Assembly (NCBI GenBank): GCA_037447605.1
Contig: CM074806.1
Span: 2,523,400 to 2,587,399, forward strand
DNA from: Zygnema circumcarinatum
Lineage: Eukaryota; Streptophyta; Zygnematophyceae; Zygnematales; Zygnemataceae
Direction of reading: 5' to 3'
DNA: 64,000 nucleotides
The notes under the pieces are model-generated. The model was not told the DNA's origin, did not search any database, and saw only the letters and a list, made by a program, of their open reading frames with translations. Below, piece after piece: positions 25,545-35,900 of this stretch. The stretch's first letter is position 1. Each line of letters opens with the position of its first letter. The translations under genes and the position numbers were made by a program.

Positions 25545-26413
25545 CAGTAGGGGGTCCTCATATTTTCTACCCTGGTTCCGGGCAAAATGAGGCGAAAATA
25601 TTAAATTTGCATATATAAGGTTCGTGTTACGAATAGACGGGCGGTATTATGTTAGAGTTCATGTTGGACCGTACGTATCGTACCGTGGCATATCGTACCG
25701 TATCGTACTGTATCATTTAGCATTGTATCGTATCGTGACATATCGTGACGCATAGACGTAGTTTTCCGCTTTCTGTTGTTCGCCTCAGCTCGTACAGCTC
25801 GTACGGACAATACCATATCGAGGCGTTTCGTATCGTATCGCCTAGTATCGTAAAGTATCGTACCGATCGTTTCGTGTCGTATCGTATCGAAGCCAGGAAG
25901 AAGGGGAGAAGGGCGAGCGCCTCTTACGGCGGCACGAGCGGGGAGATTAGGGGGAGTCAGACCTTGACCATCGCCCGCGGAATTGAAAGATTCCGCCGGC
26001 GGAAAGGTATTGATTTCGATTGCAGAATTCGGTTCGGAAACCGCGGCTCCCTCCGAACCTGTCTGTCCCGTCCGTACTTCGAAATAGGTTACAAAAATGA
26101 GATACAGGCTCGGCGCCCGAGCCTGTCGAACGTCCACTTTTGGCGAAAAAGGCCTGCCGTACAACGCGGAATTGGCCCCACGGGCTCGCGGAATTGGTTT
26201 GGCGATGGTCAAGGTCTGACTCCCCCTAATTAGGTGAGTTTTGCGGAAGCCCGTAACGGCTAGTACATATAGTACGGATAGTACGGCTAGTACGAACAGT
26301 ACGAATAGTACGGCTAACACAAGTTACCGTACAAAAAGGTGGTTTCGGCAAAATCGGGGCGAAAATATTGAGGACGCACTCCTTGGGGTGGTAAATACGA
26401 GGACCCCCCACTG
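25545..26413. mobile_element. Non-autonomous Tc1/pogo-like element, copy 1
   Basis: The left end reads CAGTAGGGGGTCCTCATATT, and the right end read inward on the other strand is CAGTGGGGGGTCCTCGTATT. These imperfect terminal inverted repeats extend about 30 bases, and both ends are flanked by TA. CAGT termini with a TA target duplication are typical of the Tc1/mariner/pogo superfamily. The interior has runs of TCGTA-type pentamers and no transposase frame. A second copy at 56801-57477 shares both ends and the inner blocks. This copy is interrupted by a smaller element at 25950-26226. It starts 398 bases upstream of GEK1. The superfamily assignment is inference from the ends alone. Confidence 0.8.
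25950..26226. mobile_element. MITE nested inside the Tc1/pogo-like element
   Basis: This 277-base insertion has perfect 26-base terminal inverted repeats beginning GGGGGAGTCAGACCTTGACC. The flanks are TTA on the left and TAATTA on the right. The matching position in copy 2 (about 57117-57127) reads GGGGAGATTAGGTGA with nothing inserted, so it serves as the empty site. A TTA target duplication and G-rich ends fit PIF/Harbinger-type miniature elements. No coding capacity is seen. The 3 extra bases (TAA) on the right make the exact boundary uncertain. Confidence 0.85.
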
Positions 26414-26625
26414 TACTGTACTGTACAGTACGCGGGGCCGGGGCCTCGTGACCGTACTGTTCGGCATCCGCGTGTACCGTACGGCACAAGTGGGCAGCGG
26501 CGAGGCACGGCGGGCGCCACCTTTACCGTTGGGTGCGGCGGAAAGCCCCGGGCTCATCCGACTGACCGACTTGGCAGATATTTCGTACACATGGATAGAT
26601 ACAGTACTGTACGAGCACGGGGCCA

Positions 26626-27794
26626 GTCGTACTCCGCCACGCGTGCCCTAATCAGGCTCGAACCGGCGACGGCAGGCTGCAGGGCGGCTGCGGTACGGCG
26701 AGCCAGCTGGGGACCGGCCGGCCTGCTTTGGCGTACGCGGGAGGGACAGCTGGCGGCGACCGACAGGGCCGGCGGGACGGACGGGCAGCCGCGACGGCGG
26801 TCGACGTACGTGAGAGCATCGTCCGCGCGGCGTGTTCTTCTCCTTGTTGCTGGATCGGATCGGATCGGATCGGATCGGATCGGGTCGCGGGCAGGTCGTT
26901 TGGTCCACCGCAAATCTAGACTATGAAAAGCGCAGGACTGACAACATGCATGCGCCAACATTTGTGTGCATCGTTCATGTTGGCATCCATGATGACAATG
27001 TTGTTGTTGTTGTTCTTGTAGGCGTAATCTTCAATTTGTGAGTGCTTCTACAACAGAATATTTTTCTGAGAACATCTTATACATATACATGTGAAAAATG
27101 TCGTTTCGTCATCGGCAATTGCAATGTTGTACTGCAACAATGCACAACAATGTTGTCATTTTTTATTCAAAGCTCCATCCATTATTTATATCTGCTCTTT
27201 TGTGGATAAAAACGTTATTTATATTATCTACAAACAGAAAAGTCAACAAGTACAATAAAAATAATCATATTGTGTCATGTGCTTGTTTCTTTTGTTGCTG
27301 TTGGTTATTTATTTGTCACTAGTGTCGCAATCATAACTTAGGTATACACCAGATGCAGCACAACATCAAAAAATGCAATTGCAGTATAAACAGGATACCA
27401 TATTAACATGTGTCGCGTACGTATATGATGTTTTCTGGTCTTGTACGAACCAGAAGCATGTTGTGAAAGCATCCACAAACAAAGAATCGCGAGTGCGACC
27501 ACAAGAACAACAGCAACATTGTCCCGCAGCTGACAGCGGCAACAACATGAACACGCGCGTCGGGCGGTCGGGCCGACGGCCGGGCGGAAGATTGTTCTGC
27601 TCAACCATCTGTACGTCGACCGCCGTCGCGACTGCCCTGTCCGTCCCGCCGGTCCTGTCGGTCACCGCCAGCTGTCCCTCCCGGGTACGCCAAAGCAGCC
27701 CGCCCGGCCTCCAGCTGGCTTGCCGTACCTCCCTGCAGCCCGCCGTCGGCCGGTTCGAGCCTGCCCGGCTAGGGCACGCGTGGCGAAATATGAC
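26626..27794. mobile_element. Element with long terminal inverted repeats, AT-rich centre
   Basis: About 200-270 GC-rich bases at 26626-26870 recur in inverted form at about 27525-27794. They share the outer GTC-TA-T-CGCCACGCGTGCCCTA core, a CGAACC block and GCCAGCTGTCCCTCCC on the reverse strand. A shorter inverted match (ACAATGTTG-TTGTTCTTG, at about 26996-27020 and 27498-27520) lies further in. The centre is AT-rich with no transposase frame. Long inverted ends suggest a Mutator-like non-autonomous element or a foldback element. No 9-base target duplication was recognised, so the class is open. Confidence 0.65.
26851..26883. repeat. GGATC-unit microsatellite
   Basis: Head-to-tail CGGAT pentamers lie inside the left arm of the long-inverted-repeat element. 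It is a short array that is absent from the right arm. Confidence 0.85.
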
Positions 27795-28652
27795 GTGGTT
27801 TTTTGTCCGTTGGGGTCTGTCGGCCCTCCCTCCCGCGCGGCCCCCGCCCCCTTCGCGCTGGCCCGCCCGCGCCGCCTCTGTGCGAGGGAGTGCGCGCGAT
27901 GGCCAAGGGCGCCTGCCACCTGGCGCGCGCCACCCGCCAGCTGCCCTTAGAGGATGCTGGGCCGTACGGTCGGTCAGGCGCGGCGGTAGATCTGCCAGCT
28001 GGAACTCGTACCCTCTACGCGCCCGCGATTAGCGGCACACTCACTTTTTTCTTCCCTCCCTGCCCGCCTGCCTGCCCGCAGGCGGTCAAACCGTGGTCAA
28101 ACTGCTCGCTGGCTGCCCGTCCCTTTCCGCAAACCGCTCGTTGCACGGGCCCGGCCCCTCCGCCCTCCCACGATTGGCTCCGACCGTCCGTCCGATCGTT
28201 TCGCTTGCTGGAAATTTTGTCACCTTGGGCCGGCCACCCGGCGGGAGGTTTGGGTGATTTTTTTGGGGCAAAAAGGGCACCGTCGCGGGCGGGCCGTGCC
28301 GTACGTACCTGTACGTGGCGCCCGGACATGGCCCGCCGCCCGCCCGCCCGCCCGCCCTGCGCCGCCGCTGAGCGCGAACCCAGGCGCCACGCGGCCGCGC
28401 GACATTGGCCGAGACCGGACGCAGGGGTGGGGAAGGGCAGGGCAGAGCGCACCGGGCCTCAGTCAGTGCGGAGGGAGAGCAAGAGAGGGGAAGGGGAGTG
28501 CGAGAGGAGAGAGTGGAGAGTGTGGAGAGGGAGAGGAGAGGGAGGGGAGGGAGGGGAGGGAGGGGAGGGAGGGGAGGGAGGGGAGGGAGGGGAGGGAGGG
28601 GAAGGAGGGGAAGGAGAGGAAGTCGGGGGGGGCAAGGAGAGGGGAGGAAGGA
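27795..28652. promoter_or_regulatory. GH5 gene promoter region
   Basis: These 858 very GC-rich bases lie between a transposon and the GH5 start codon. Several long overlapping frames occur on both strands, caused by base composition. The last 120 bases form a purine-rich block with a G-rich minisatellite, close enough to the start codon to be 5' leader. Confidence 0.5.
28540..28612 (+). repeat. G-rich minisatellite (GGAGGGGAG unit, period 9)
   Basis: About eight units of a 9-base purine repeat lie 40-110 bases upstream of the GH5 start codon. The closely spaced GGG/GGGG runs could form G-quadruplexes in DNA or in the transcript leader. Confidence 0.9.
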
Positions 28653-31487
28653 ATGGCGCGATTGCTTCTCCTGCTTTTGGTGGTCAGCTGCTTCGCCGCT
28701 TGGTATGGCGTCTCCGGGAAGGACTTGCAGAACGGAGGAGGCAGTCATGAACTTGCAGATGGTAAAGTCAATGGTAAGTTCCGTTAAATAACTTCATGAG
28801 CTCGGCTACTTTGCTCCAAGTGTCTTGTTGGAACCAGCGGATTCTTTGAAACTTACGGTGTGGTGGTATGTTTGTTCATTCGAGTTCCATTGGGTCTGGC
28901 TTTCGCAAACTGCCAAACACCTCGTTGCTACATGAAGCTCTTAAATTTCGTTGGGCCAAATTCTTGAAGCAGAACTTTGACGCGGACTGATATATCATTG
29001 GTTGTCTGGTTGTCTGTTGCAGGAACAGAAGTGCTTGCCCAGAAATTGTTAAAGGGCACTGCAGAAGTGGTGAGTAAAATCACACTCATTTAAAGGTCCG
29101 CATTTTCAAGCAAGAGCTCGTTGTCGAATCTATCTTTGCGTGAAAGTGGGAGTGAAACCTCCTCCTAGTTGTGTTTATTGGAATTTTCTGAAAATTAGTA
29201 TCGTGTTCTTTGCAGGCGGTCAATGAAGCTGTACAGAGGCGAGAGCTTGTAGGTGGCAAGAGGGGTGAGGGTTTCTGGACGGTCAAAGGAGCAAAGTACT
29301 TCGATTCTCACGGCAACCAGGTGTGCAGACGAGCTCCAACTTCATACTGACATAAAATTTATTTGACCTCTTCCAGTCTCTAAGTTTTTTTTGGATTGCT
29401 GTTGCGGCTGCGTATACCGTGACAATCACTACTACTGTGCTAGTACTGCAACTGTTGCTGCTCTTGCTACCGCTAAAACTGGAAAGAGGGAGGAAGTGGG
29501 AAGGGAGGGGGAAATGGGTCGAAGTCAGTGAGGGCGTTTGGCAACCTCCTTGCGGCAGTGAGCTGGTTATGGGTCTCTGTTTCAGCAGCAAGTTCGTACG
29601 GGTTCTGGATGCAGGTCTGGTTTGCCGGGGTTCAATGGACTGGGATTGAAGTCGATGGATCGCCTCATGGTCTGTGGACTCGAAACTATTGGGACATGCT
29701 CAGACAGATTTCTTCCCTTGGTTTCAACATGATTCGCCTGCCCTTTGCTGGAGAAGCACTTCGCTCGTCATACTACCCAACTAATATCAACTATGGAGTT
29801 AATCCGGATCTTCAGGTGGTGCTTCTCTCTCTCTTACTCTCTCTTTCACACACACACACACTTCGTCACTTTCGTGATAGTAGTTTATTGCCTGCTATGT
29901 TCGCTTACGACAAAGTGATCGCGTAATTTTTCCCCTTGTGCAAATTATTTTTTCAGATATGCAGCTTTCTGGTTGAATGCACAACTTCATTGCACAGTGC
30001 AAAAAAACTTTCTATAATCTGCACGCTTTTGTGTCATCTCAAACGATGTTTTGTGTAATCAATTTTCAGGGTCTAAATTCACTCGGTGTGATGGACAAGA
30101 TTATTACAGCTTGCGCCACGTACAACTTAAAAGTTATTCTGGACTATCACAGAATATATCTCACAAGCCATCCAGAGTGGGGTATATGGTTCGATAAACT
30201 AAACCCAGAGTCGGTCTGGCTAGATAATTGGGCCATGCTTGCAAAAAAGTATGTGAACAATCCAACCGTCATTGGGGTAAGTTTTGTATTTCTTCATTCC
30301 TTATTGACGCAGTGCTTGTCCTGGTTTCAGCTGCTGAAAACGTAGTCACTGTGCTTTTGATAGATTTTTTGTTTCTGCATAGATAAAAGTTCGCAGTTCC
30401 GATATGTTCCATTATCTTCACCTATGCGGCTTTGAAAAGACAAGCAGGAAATTTGTGTAGCAATTTGCGGCTGCTTGCATGAAGAAGTGGCTTTGTTGTC
30501 GACTTAACTTGAGTTATGAGAGCAGGCAGACCTGTTCAACGAGATTCACAACAATACGGATCTACCGGACTTTCCTGTTTGGGCTAAGGACGGAGTAGGG
30601 GAGCCTTACAATTGGAGAACTGCAGTCAAGAGGTTGGTACTCACTTTTTTCTCTCCTTTGCTGTTCCTAATTCGGCTGTCAACTGCCTGCTCATGCTGAA
30701 GTCTGCTCACTTGAACTGAGGGATTTGATGGATGCCTTCTTTTGAAGAAGAATCTTGGGAATTTATGACTTTGGTCTGACAGTTTCCTTACGGGTTTTTT
30801 GGCTCTATGATGTTTCAGATGTTCAGACCGAATCCAAGCAGTTAATCCAAATATCATCATCTTCATCGAGGGCATGTGGTACAATTCTTGGTGGGGAGGA
30901 AGCTGCAGTGACTTTGTGAAGATTAAGCCTGCCCCCATGAAGGTGAGTAACAATCCCTAGGCCCTTACCCGCACATGGGAATGGAGCGAATGGCCTGATC
31001 GAACGAATCCCTTGTCTCAATTACCTTTCTTTCTTACTTCCATTAACTGAAATTTAAGTTGAAATATATGGGAGGGGTGCAGGTTCCTAACAAACTGGCG
31101 TATTCTGCACATGATTACGGTCCGAACGTGTACGATCAGCCGTGGTACAGGAACAAGAAGGCCTTTCCCAACAATCTGGAGGGTTACTGGCATCGGCGAT
31201 GGGGTTACATTGTTGAGGCAGACATCGCCCCTGTGTGGATCGGAGAATTTGGATCTGCCTTGAACTGTACTCTTGTCAACCCTAAAACGCCCCGGGAGCT
31301 CATTTGGGCCTATCGCTTTGTTAACTACATCAAAAAGCTTAACTTATCACACACGTGGTTCAACTGGGGTCCCGACTCCCGCGACACAGGGGGCATCCTG
31401 AAAGACGACTGGTGGAACGTGTGGGACTTGAAGATGAAGCTGCTCAATCCTGTTCTCTACCCAAACTTTGGGCCTCCCAAAAAATAG
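28653..31487 (+). CDS. Secreted glycoside hydrolase family 5 (cellulase-like)
   Basis: Eight exons: 28653-28773, 29023-29069, 29216-29320, 29615-29815, 30070-30276, 30526-30632, 30819-30942, 31083-31487, giving 438 residues. The N terminus (MARLLLLLLVVSCFAAWYG) is a good signal peptide, so the enzyme should be secreted. GH5 signatures in order: FAGVQWTGIE, HGLWTRNYWDML, GFNMIRLPFAGEAL, VILDYHRIYLTSHPEWG, and FNEIHNN with the probable acid/base Glu233. IIIFIEGMWYNSWWGG, LAYSAHDYGPNVYDQPWY, and VWIGEFG with the probable nucleophile Glu359 follow. The protein ends at FGPPKK. GH5 enzymes cut beta-glucans, mannans and related polysaccharides by a retaining mechanism. The substrate is not readable here, so endoglucanase is only a likely label. 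A role in wall polysaccharides is inferred. Exon 4 could begin slightly differently; its phase fits. Confidence 0.93.
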
Positions 31488-32952
31488 TGACTTGTTAACT
31501 TATCATTCTAAACGCGGGAACTGGCTAGCAATAAGGAAACTTAGCAAAGTTGTTGCTTTCTCCACTAAATTATACTTTTATGTCATTTTTTTTTTCTGTT
31601 CGATCGTCTATTTAAACAGACGCTCCTCTGTTGAGATAAATATTCGTTTGGTTTTTTATCGTGCAATCATTTTCGGTAAAAACTTTGGCCTTGGTCCCCT
31701 CTTTGCCAACTGTGTAGGTAATATGTTCTTGTTTCCAGCATCTTCTCCTATTGCTTTTGGCATGTGGAAGCTCGTGTGATCGGAGCCATCTCTGGCAGGG
31801 ATAGTGAGTGTGGTATGGGAGGACTTCATTCCTTAAGCAATTCTTCTCTGTCAACTCTGTGACGAATTCTGTAAGGCTGTGGCTCTTGGATCTTGTTTAA
31901 AAAGGCCAATATCCTTGCTTCAATGCCAAGGTCAAAATGTGAAGGTCATGAGCTTGGTCTGGCTATTGATCCTTGGGCTGCAAAACCGTCTCCTGCAAAT
32001 GTTTACAAGCGGTTACTGAGTGCTCTGGTTTCTTTTTCTCGACGTGATTCTCTTTTCACCTAGTGGTCTGAAAGTAACAAAGATGCAAAATGAGCAGAAT
32101 GAAAAAGGCAGTCGAGGGCCCAAAGCCAAAAATGTCGGAACTTTCCATCGCCAGCCAGCCTCTGTTGCATGCAAGCATGTCTCAATAACTCATACATCCT
32201 GCAACATGCCAACACGCAGCAAGCATCCACCTCCATGGTAATGATCGCATACAGAATACATGGGTGGCATTTGAATAGTTCAGGAAGAATCCTTAGGATG
32301 ATCCATGGCACAGCCAAGGCCGAGCTGACAAGACCAGGGATGAGAAGACCATATCATGTGCTGTGGCAGCCATTTGCGTGTGCCGAAGGCCATGGAGGGC
32401 GATGGCCCCACTGCTTCCCAGTGCCGCAGTGCTGTTCTGCACAGATCGGATGAGAGATTCCGGAGGACAGGCTCAGGCTGCTGCGCTCAGACTCAGTGTT
32501 GCCGAGCGGCGAGCGAGCGCACAGCCCGAGACGGCCGCGGTTGCGAGTCGCGCGTGCCGTTGACTTTGCACTCACTTCAGCGACGGTTGGAACTGGAGAC
32601 GAGGGACGCGGATAGAGGGAGGGAGAGCGGGGGAAGTCAGGGCGGGAGTGGGAGATGAGAGGAGGGAGAGTGCGGGAGGGGGAAGAGAGAAGAAACTGGC
32701 ATATACGCAAGATGCAATTGTGTCGAGTGCCTATATGGTAATAATATAATGTGGATATAATTGGTACTGCTGATCCTGCTTCGTGATTGGATAGTAGGTA
32801 GGCTCATGGATTGTAAACGAGGAGTCGGTGTAGGTATAATAATCCGCAGTATATAGTCGAGTTGCTATGAAACTCAGGCATGAGGCTGTCTTCAGCTGGA
32901 GTTAGGTCTGAGCATGCGTTCTTAGTGCACACTGGAGTTTCTTCCACGAGAG
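31488..32952. other. Intergenic space, GH5 3' flank and phosphatase promoter
   Basis: The first part (to about 32000) is AT-rich and probably includes the GH5 3' untranslated region. About 32340-32700 is GC- and GA-rich and may contain the next gene's promoter. No further gene is supported. Confidence 0.5.
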
Positions 32953-35900
32953 ATGAAATCCTCCCCGGGAATATCCCGTTCCCTACAGGGATCGGGAAAG
33001 CGCAAGCCAACTTCAAAGCTGACAGTACATCGGACAGCATTGTTCTTGCTGGCTGGAGCTCTGGTGGTGACCTTTACCAGCATTCCTATGTTCCTACTCA
33101 TTCTGCACGGAGTAGACTCATCTATCGAAGAAAGTGGGGAAATGCCAAGCTTGAGCATTCGTGCCATCCACATGCTGCAGCAAGCGAAAGTTCGAGGTCT
33201 TCACGGCAGTCTCAGCGAGGTTGGTTCCCCTGCGTTGCTATGTATATGTCGAATGCATTAAAATGAGTTGACTCCAAAAAAGTTAGTTGCGAGACCTACT
33301 TTGTAAGACAAGGTTAAGTTTAAGTTGAGTTTTTTTTAAAGTAAGGTGGCACCTTTAAAAAAAAAAAAAATCCAACTTTATACGCTCCCCTTCCCAAAAC
33401 TGAAAACGAGGTAGATATGCAATATCGTGCCTAGTGCCCGTTGCATGCTTGCGTTAGTGATTTGTTTTCCGTAGTAAACATCGTTTTGTCTGTAAGATTG
33501 CATCACTAAACCTTTGATAATGGGTTAGATCAAACCTGTTGAAAATGCAACTTCTAAATGTATCTCGAGATTCTAAGATTCCTTAACGCTAAGTATCACA
33601 AAGAACTCTGGCGTCCTCAAATGTGTATTTATCACAATATGTATTTGCATGTTTTCCCCGTCGATTGGCTTCATTCTCAATCCTGCAGCTGAAAAGGGAG
33701 TACTGATATGCTGAAGTTTCTTTAACCCATGGACTTCTTGATTTAACCCTGATAGAGCTTTGTATGTGCAGTCATTGAAAAAACCTGCAAAGGTTTGCGT
33801 TGTAGAGCACGATGACCTTCAGCTCCGGGCCCGCCATCTTCTTCCAACCGAGACATCTATCCTAGACAATATTCTTGGTGATTTAGAGTTGGATGATGAA
33901 TTTGTGAGTGCGGAATTAGGCTCTGTAGAACCACCATTATCCGATATGGCGAAAGAAGCGTCTCTGTTTTCGAAGGGGTCGAATGATGGAAGTCCAGGTC
34001 GGCCAGTTTTCGCATGGCAGAGGTCATTGCTTCAACGCGGGGAGAGTTTCCGTAAGCAACGAGCCATGGGTCTTAGGAAACCTACCGGAAAAAAAGCTCT
34101 GGTACAAACATGGTTTGAGCGGCAAAAGCTATGCAGGCGATGGGTGAGCAGACTGACTACATTGTTGCAGGATGCTGGGAACGACTCCCTTATCTTAGGG
34201 CTGCAGTACTATCTTGGATCTGATGGTGACCAGGAACCAAGGCGTGAGGGCTGGAACAACAGGTCAGCGAGTTTGGAGGGAGCCATGGTAGAAGTTGAGC
34301 CGCTTACCCTTGCATTGGCCTTCTGGGGAAACAGTTCATTTGTTAGGGGAGGTGTAGACCCAGCATCGTCAGGAAACATTGCAGGAGAGGTGAAGAACAG
34401 CAAGGGACTAAATTTCAGGTGGCCGTTCAAAGCGGATGAGGCCAAGTCAGAGGGAAAGCCATTTCTTCGTGAGATAGTGCGGGTGGAAACGCTGGCACGA
34501 CCTGCTCGCGAACAAATTGCGATGTCCAGCAATCTTCTTGCCTTGGTACAATTTCCTCACCTGCGTTCCTCACAGGTCTACTATGTCGTGACTGGAGTGA
34601 ATATCCACTACTTCCAGTCCAATGTCTTTCCTTCTATCTTTTGGGCAAGAAAGAGGGGGAAGGCGGGGCGGTGGGCAATCTTGTTACAACCCAGCTGCTC
34701 ATTTCGTACCTTAAAGTATGAGTCATTGACTAAATAGAATCACATCCAGTAAACTTGATTTTTTACTCTTTGCAGTAGAAAACCTTTCAATGTCTAAAGG
34801 ATATTTCTTTCAAGTGTTTTTTACTTATTTATTTTGAGTGGATAGAGGATAGAACCGATGGCAGTCTGCCTACCGTTCATCCGACGGGGACCCTGGTGCA
34901 CAGGTTAATTACTTAGGGAAACAGAGAGCGGTTCTATGTTGAACCTGGATAATGAAATAAGGCCAACTTGCTGTTGTTATTCCTTCAGACTGTATTGAAG
35001 CCGCCATGACTTAAACCAGACAAGGCCTTACAGCTATGCAAACGAAAACCTCAAGATGAACTTTTCCTTCTTTGTTGATTTGAGAATTTTAGGCACCTGA
35101 AGGAGCGGAAGTGGTCGCCATTGAGATGTGTGGGCCAGTTGAACTTCCTCTTTTAGGAGTCAATAACACAAAAGGACTCGGGATTCATTTATCACTTTAT
35201 CGGCCAAATGGAGGAACAAATGGATCCGTCACAGCCACCAACGTTGGTGCGAAACTTTCATGTCCCACTGGATTGAGTTCAGGTTTTTTTTTCTTTAAGT
35301 GAGACTGATCTTCGGTGTATGCTGACATTGGGGCTTCTCCTGTACTAGGTCTAGAAAAATGGCATTTCTTGATCCTCTCGGACTTCGCTCACTTGTAATG
35401 AAAGATTCAAGCGCAGTAGCTACTTGTTTACTGGACGTGCAACAATTTAGTTTCGTTCTTAGCGGAGCATTGCTTTAGTATCAATGTATACAATGGAATG
35501 AAGCAATACATTCGAGACTTTTCCCGATACTCCATTAGGGAGGAGATGATGTGGCATTGATCTCACGTTCCCAATACTCCATTACATCCCAATACTCCAC
35601 ACCCCATTAGTGTCCCTATCTCTTCACATGTACAGGGTGCATGTGGTGGAGCCTGGCACTATTGGGAGCATTGGTTTAGTGGCCGATCGTCCTTTTAGTG
35701 CATTAATGGAAGTACATTTTTCGTGTATTGTCCTTTCAGAGCGCAGCATGTCTGCGATATTGAAGCGTTGTGAACTACGTCAAGCTCCTTTGCTCAGATA
35801 TGTCATCCCGGCGGATAACTCGTCTAAGCTGGCCCAGGGGTTGGAGGACATGCCATTTCCTTGGGGACAATTGGCAGTGAGCTGGGAATCAAACTGCAAT

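Noticed and set aside
25148-25585. In-frame upstream extension of GEK1
   Set aside because: The extra residues are Arg/Pro-rich products of GC-rich promoter sequence and do not match the family. The ATG at 25147 gives the expected N terminus.
26640-26660. GGCTCGAACC / GGTTCGAGCC words in the long-inverted-repeat element, like a tRNA T arm
   Set aside because: They are part of both inverted arms and lack the rest of a tRNA structure.
27803-28791. Several frames of 100-300 codons on both strands upstream of the GH5 gene
   Set aside because: All overlap one another in GC-rich or GGGGAGGGA-repeat sequence, with Arg/Gly/Pro-rich output and no domain. Only the frame starting at 28653 continues into GH5 exons.
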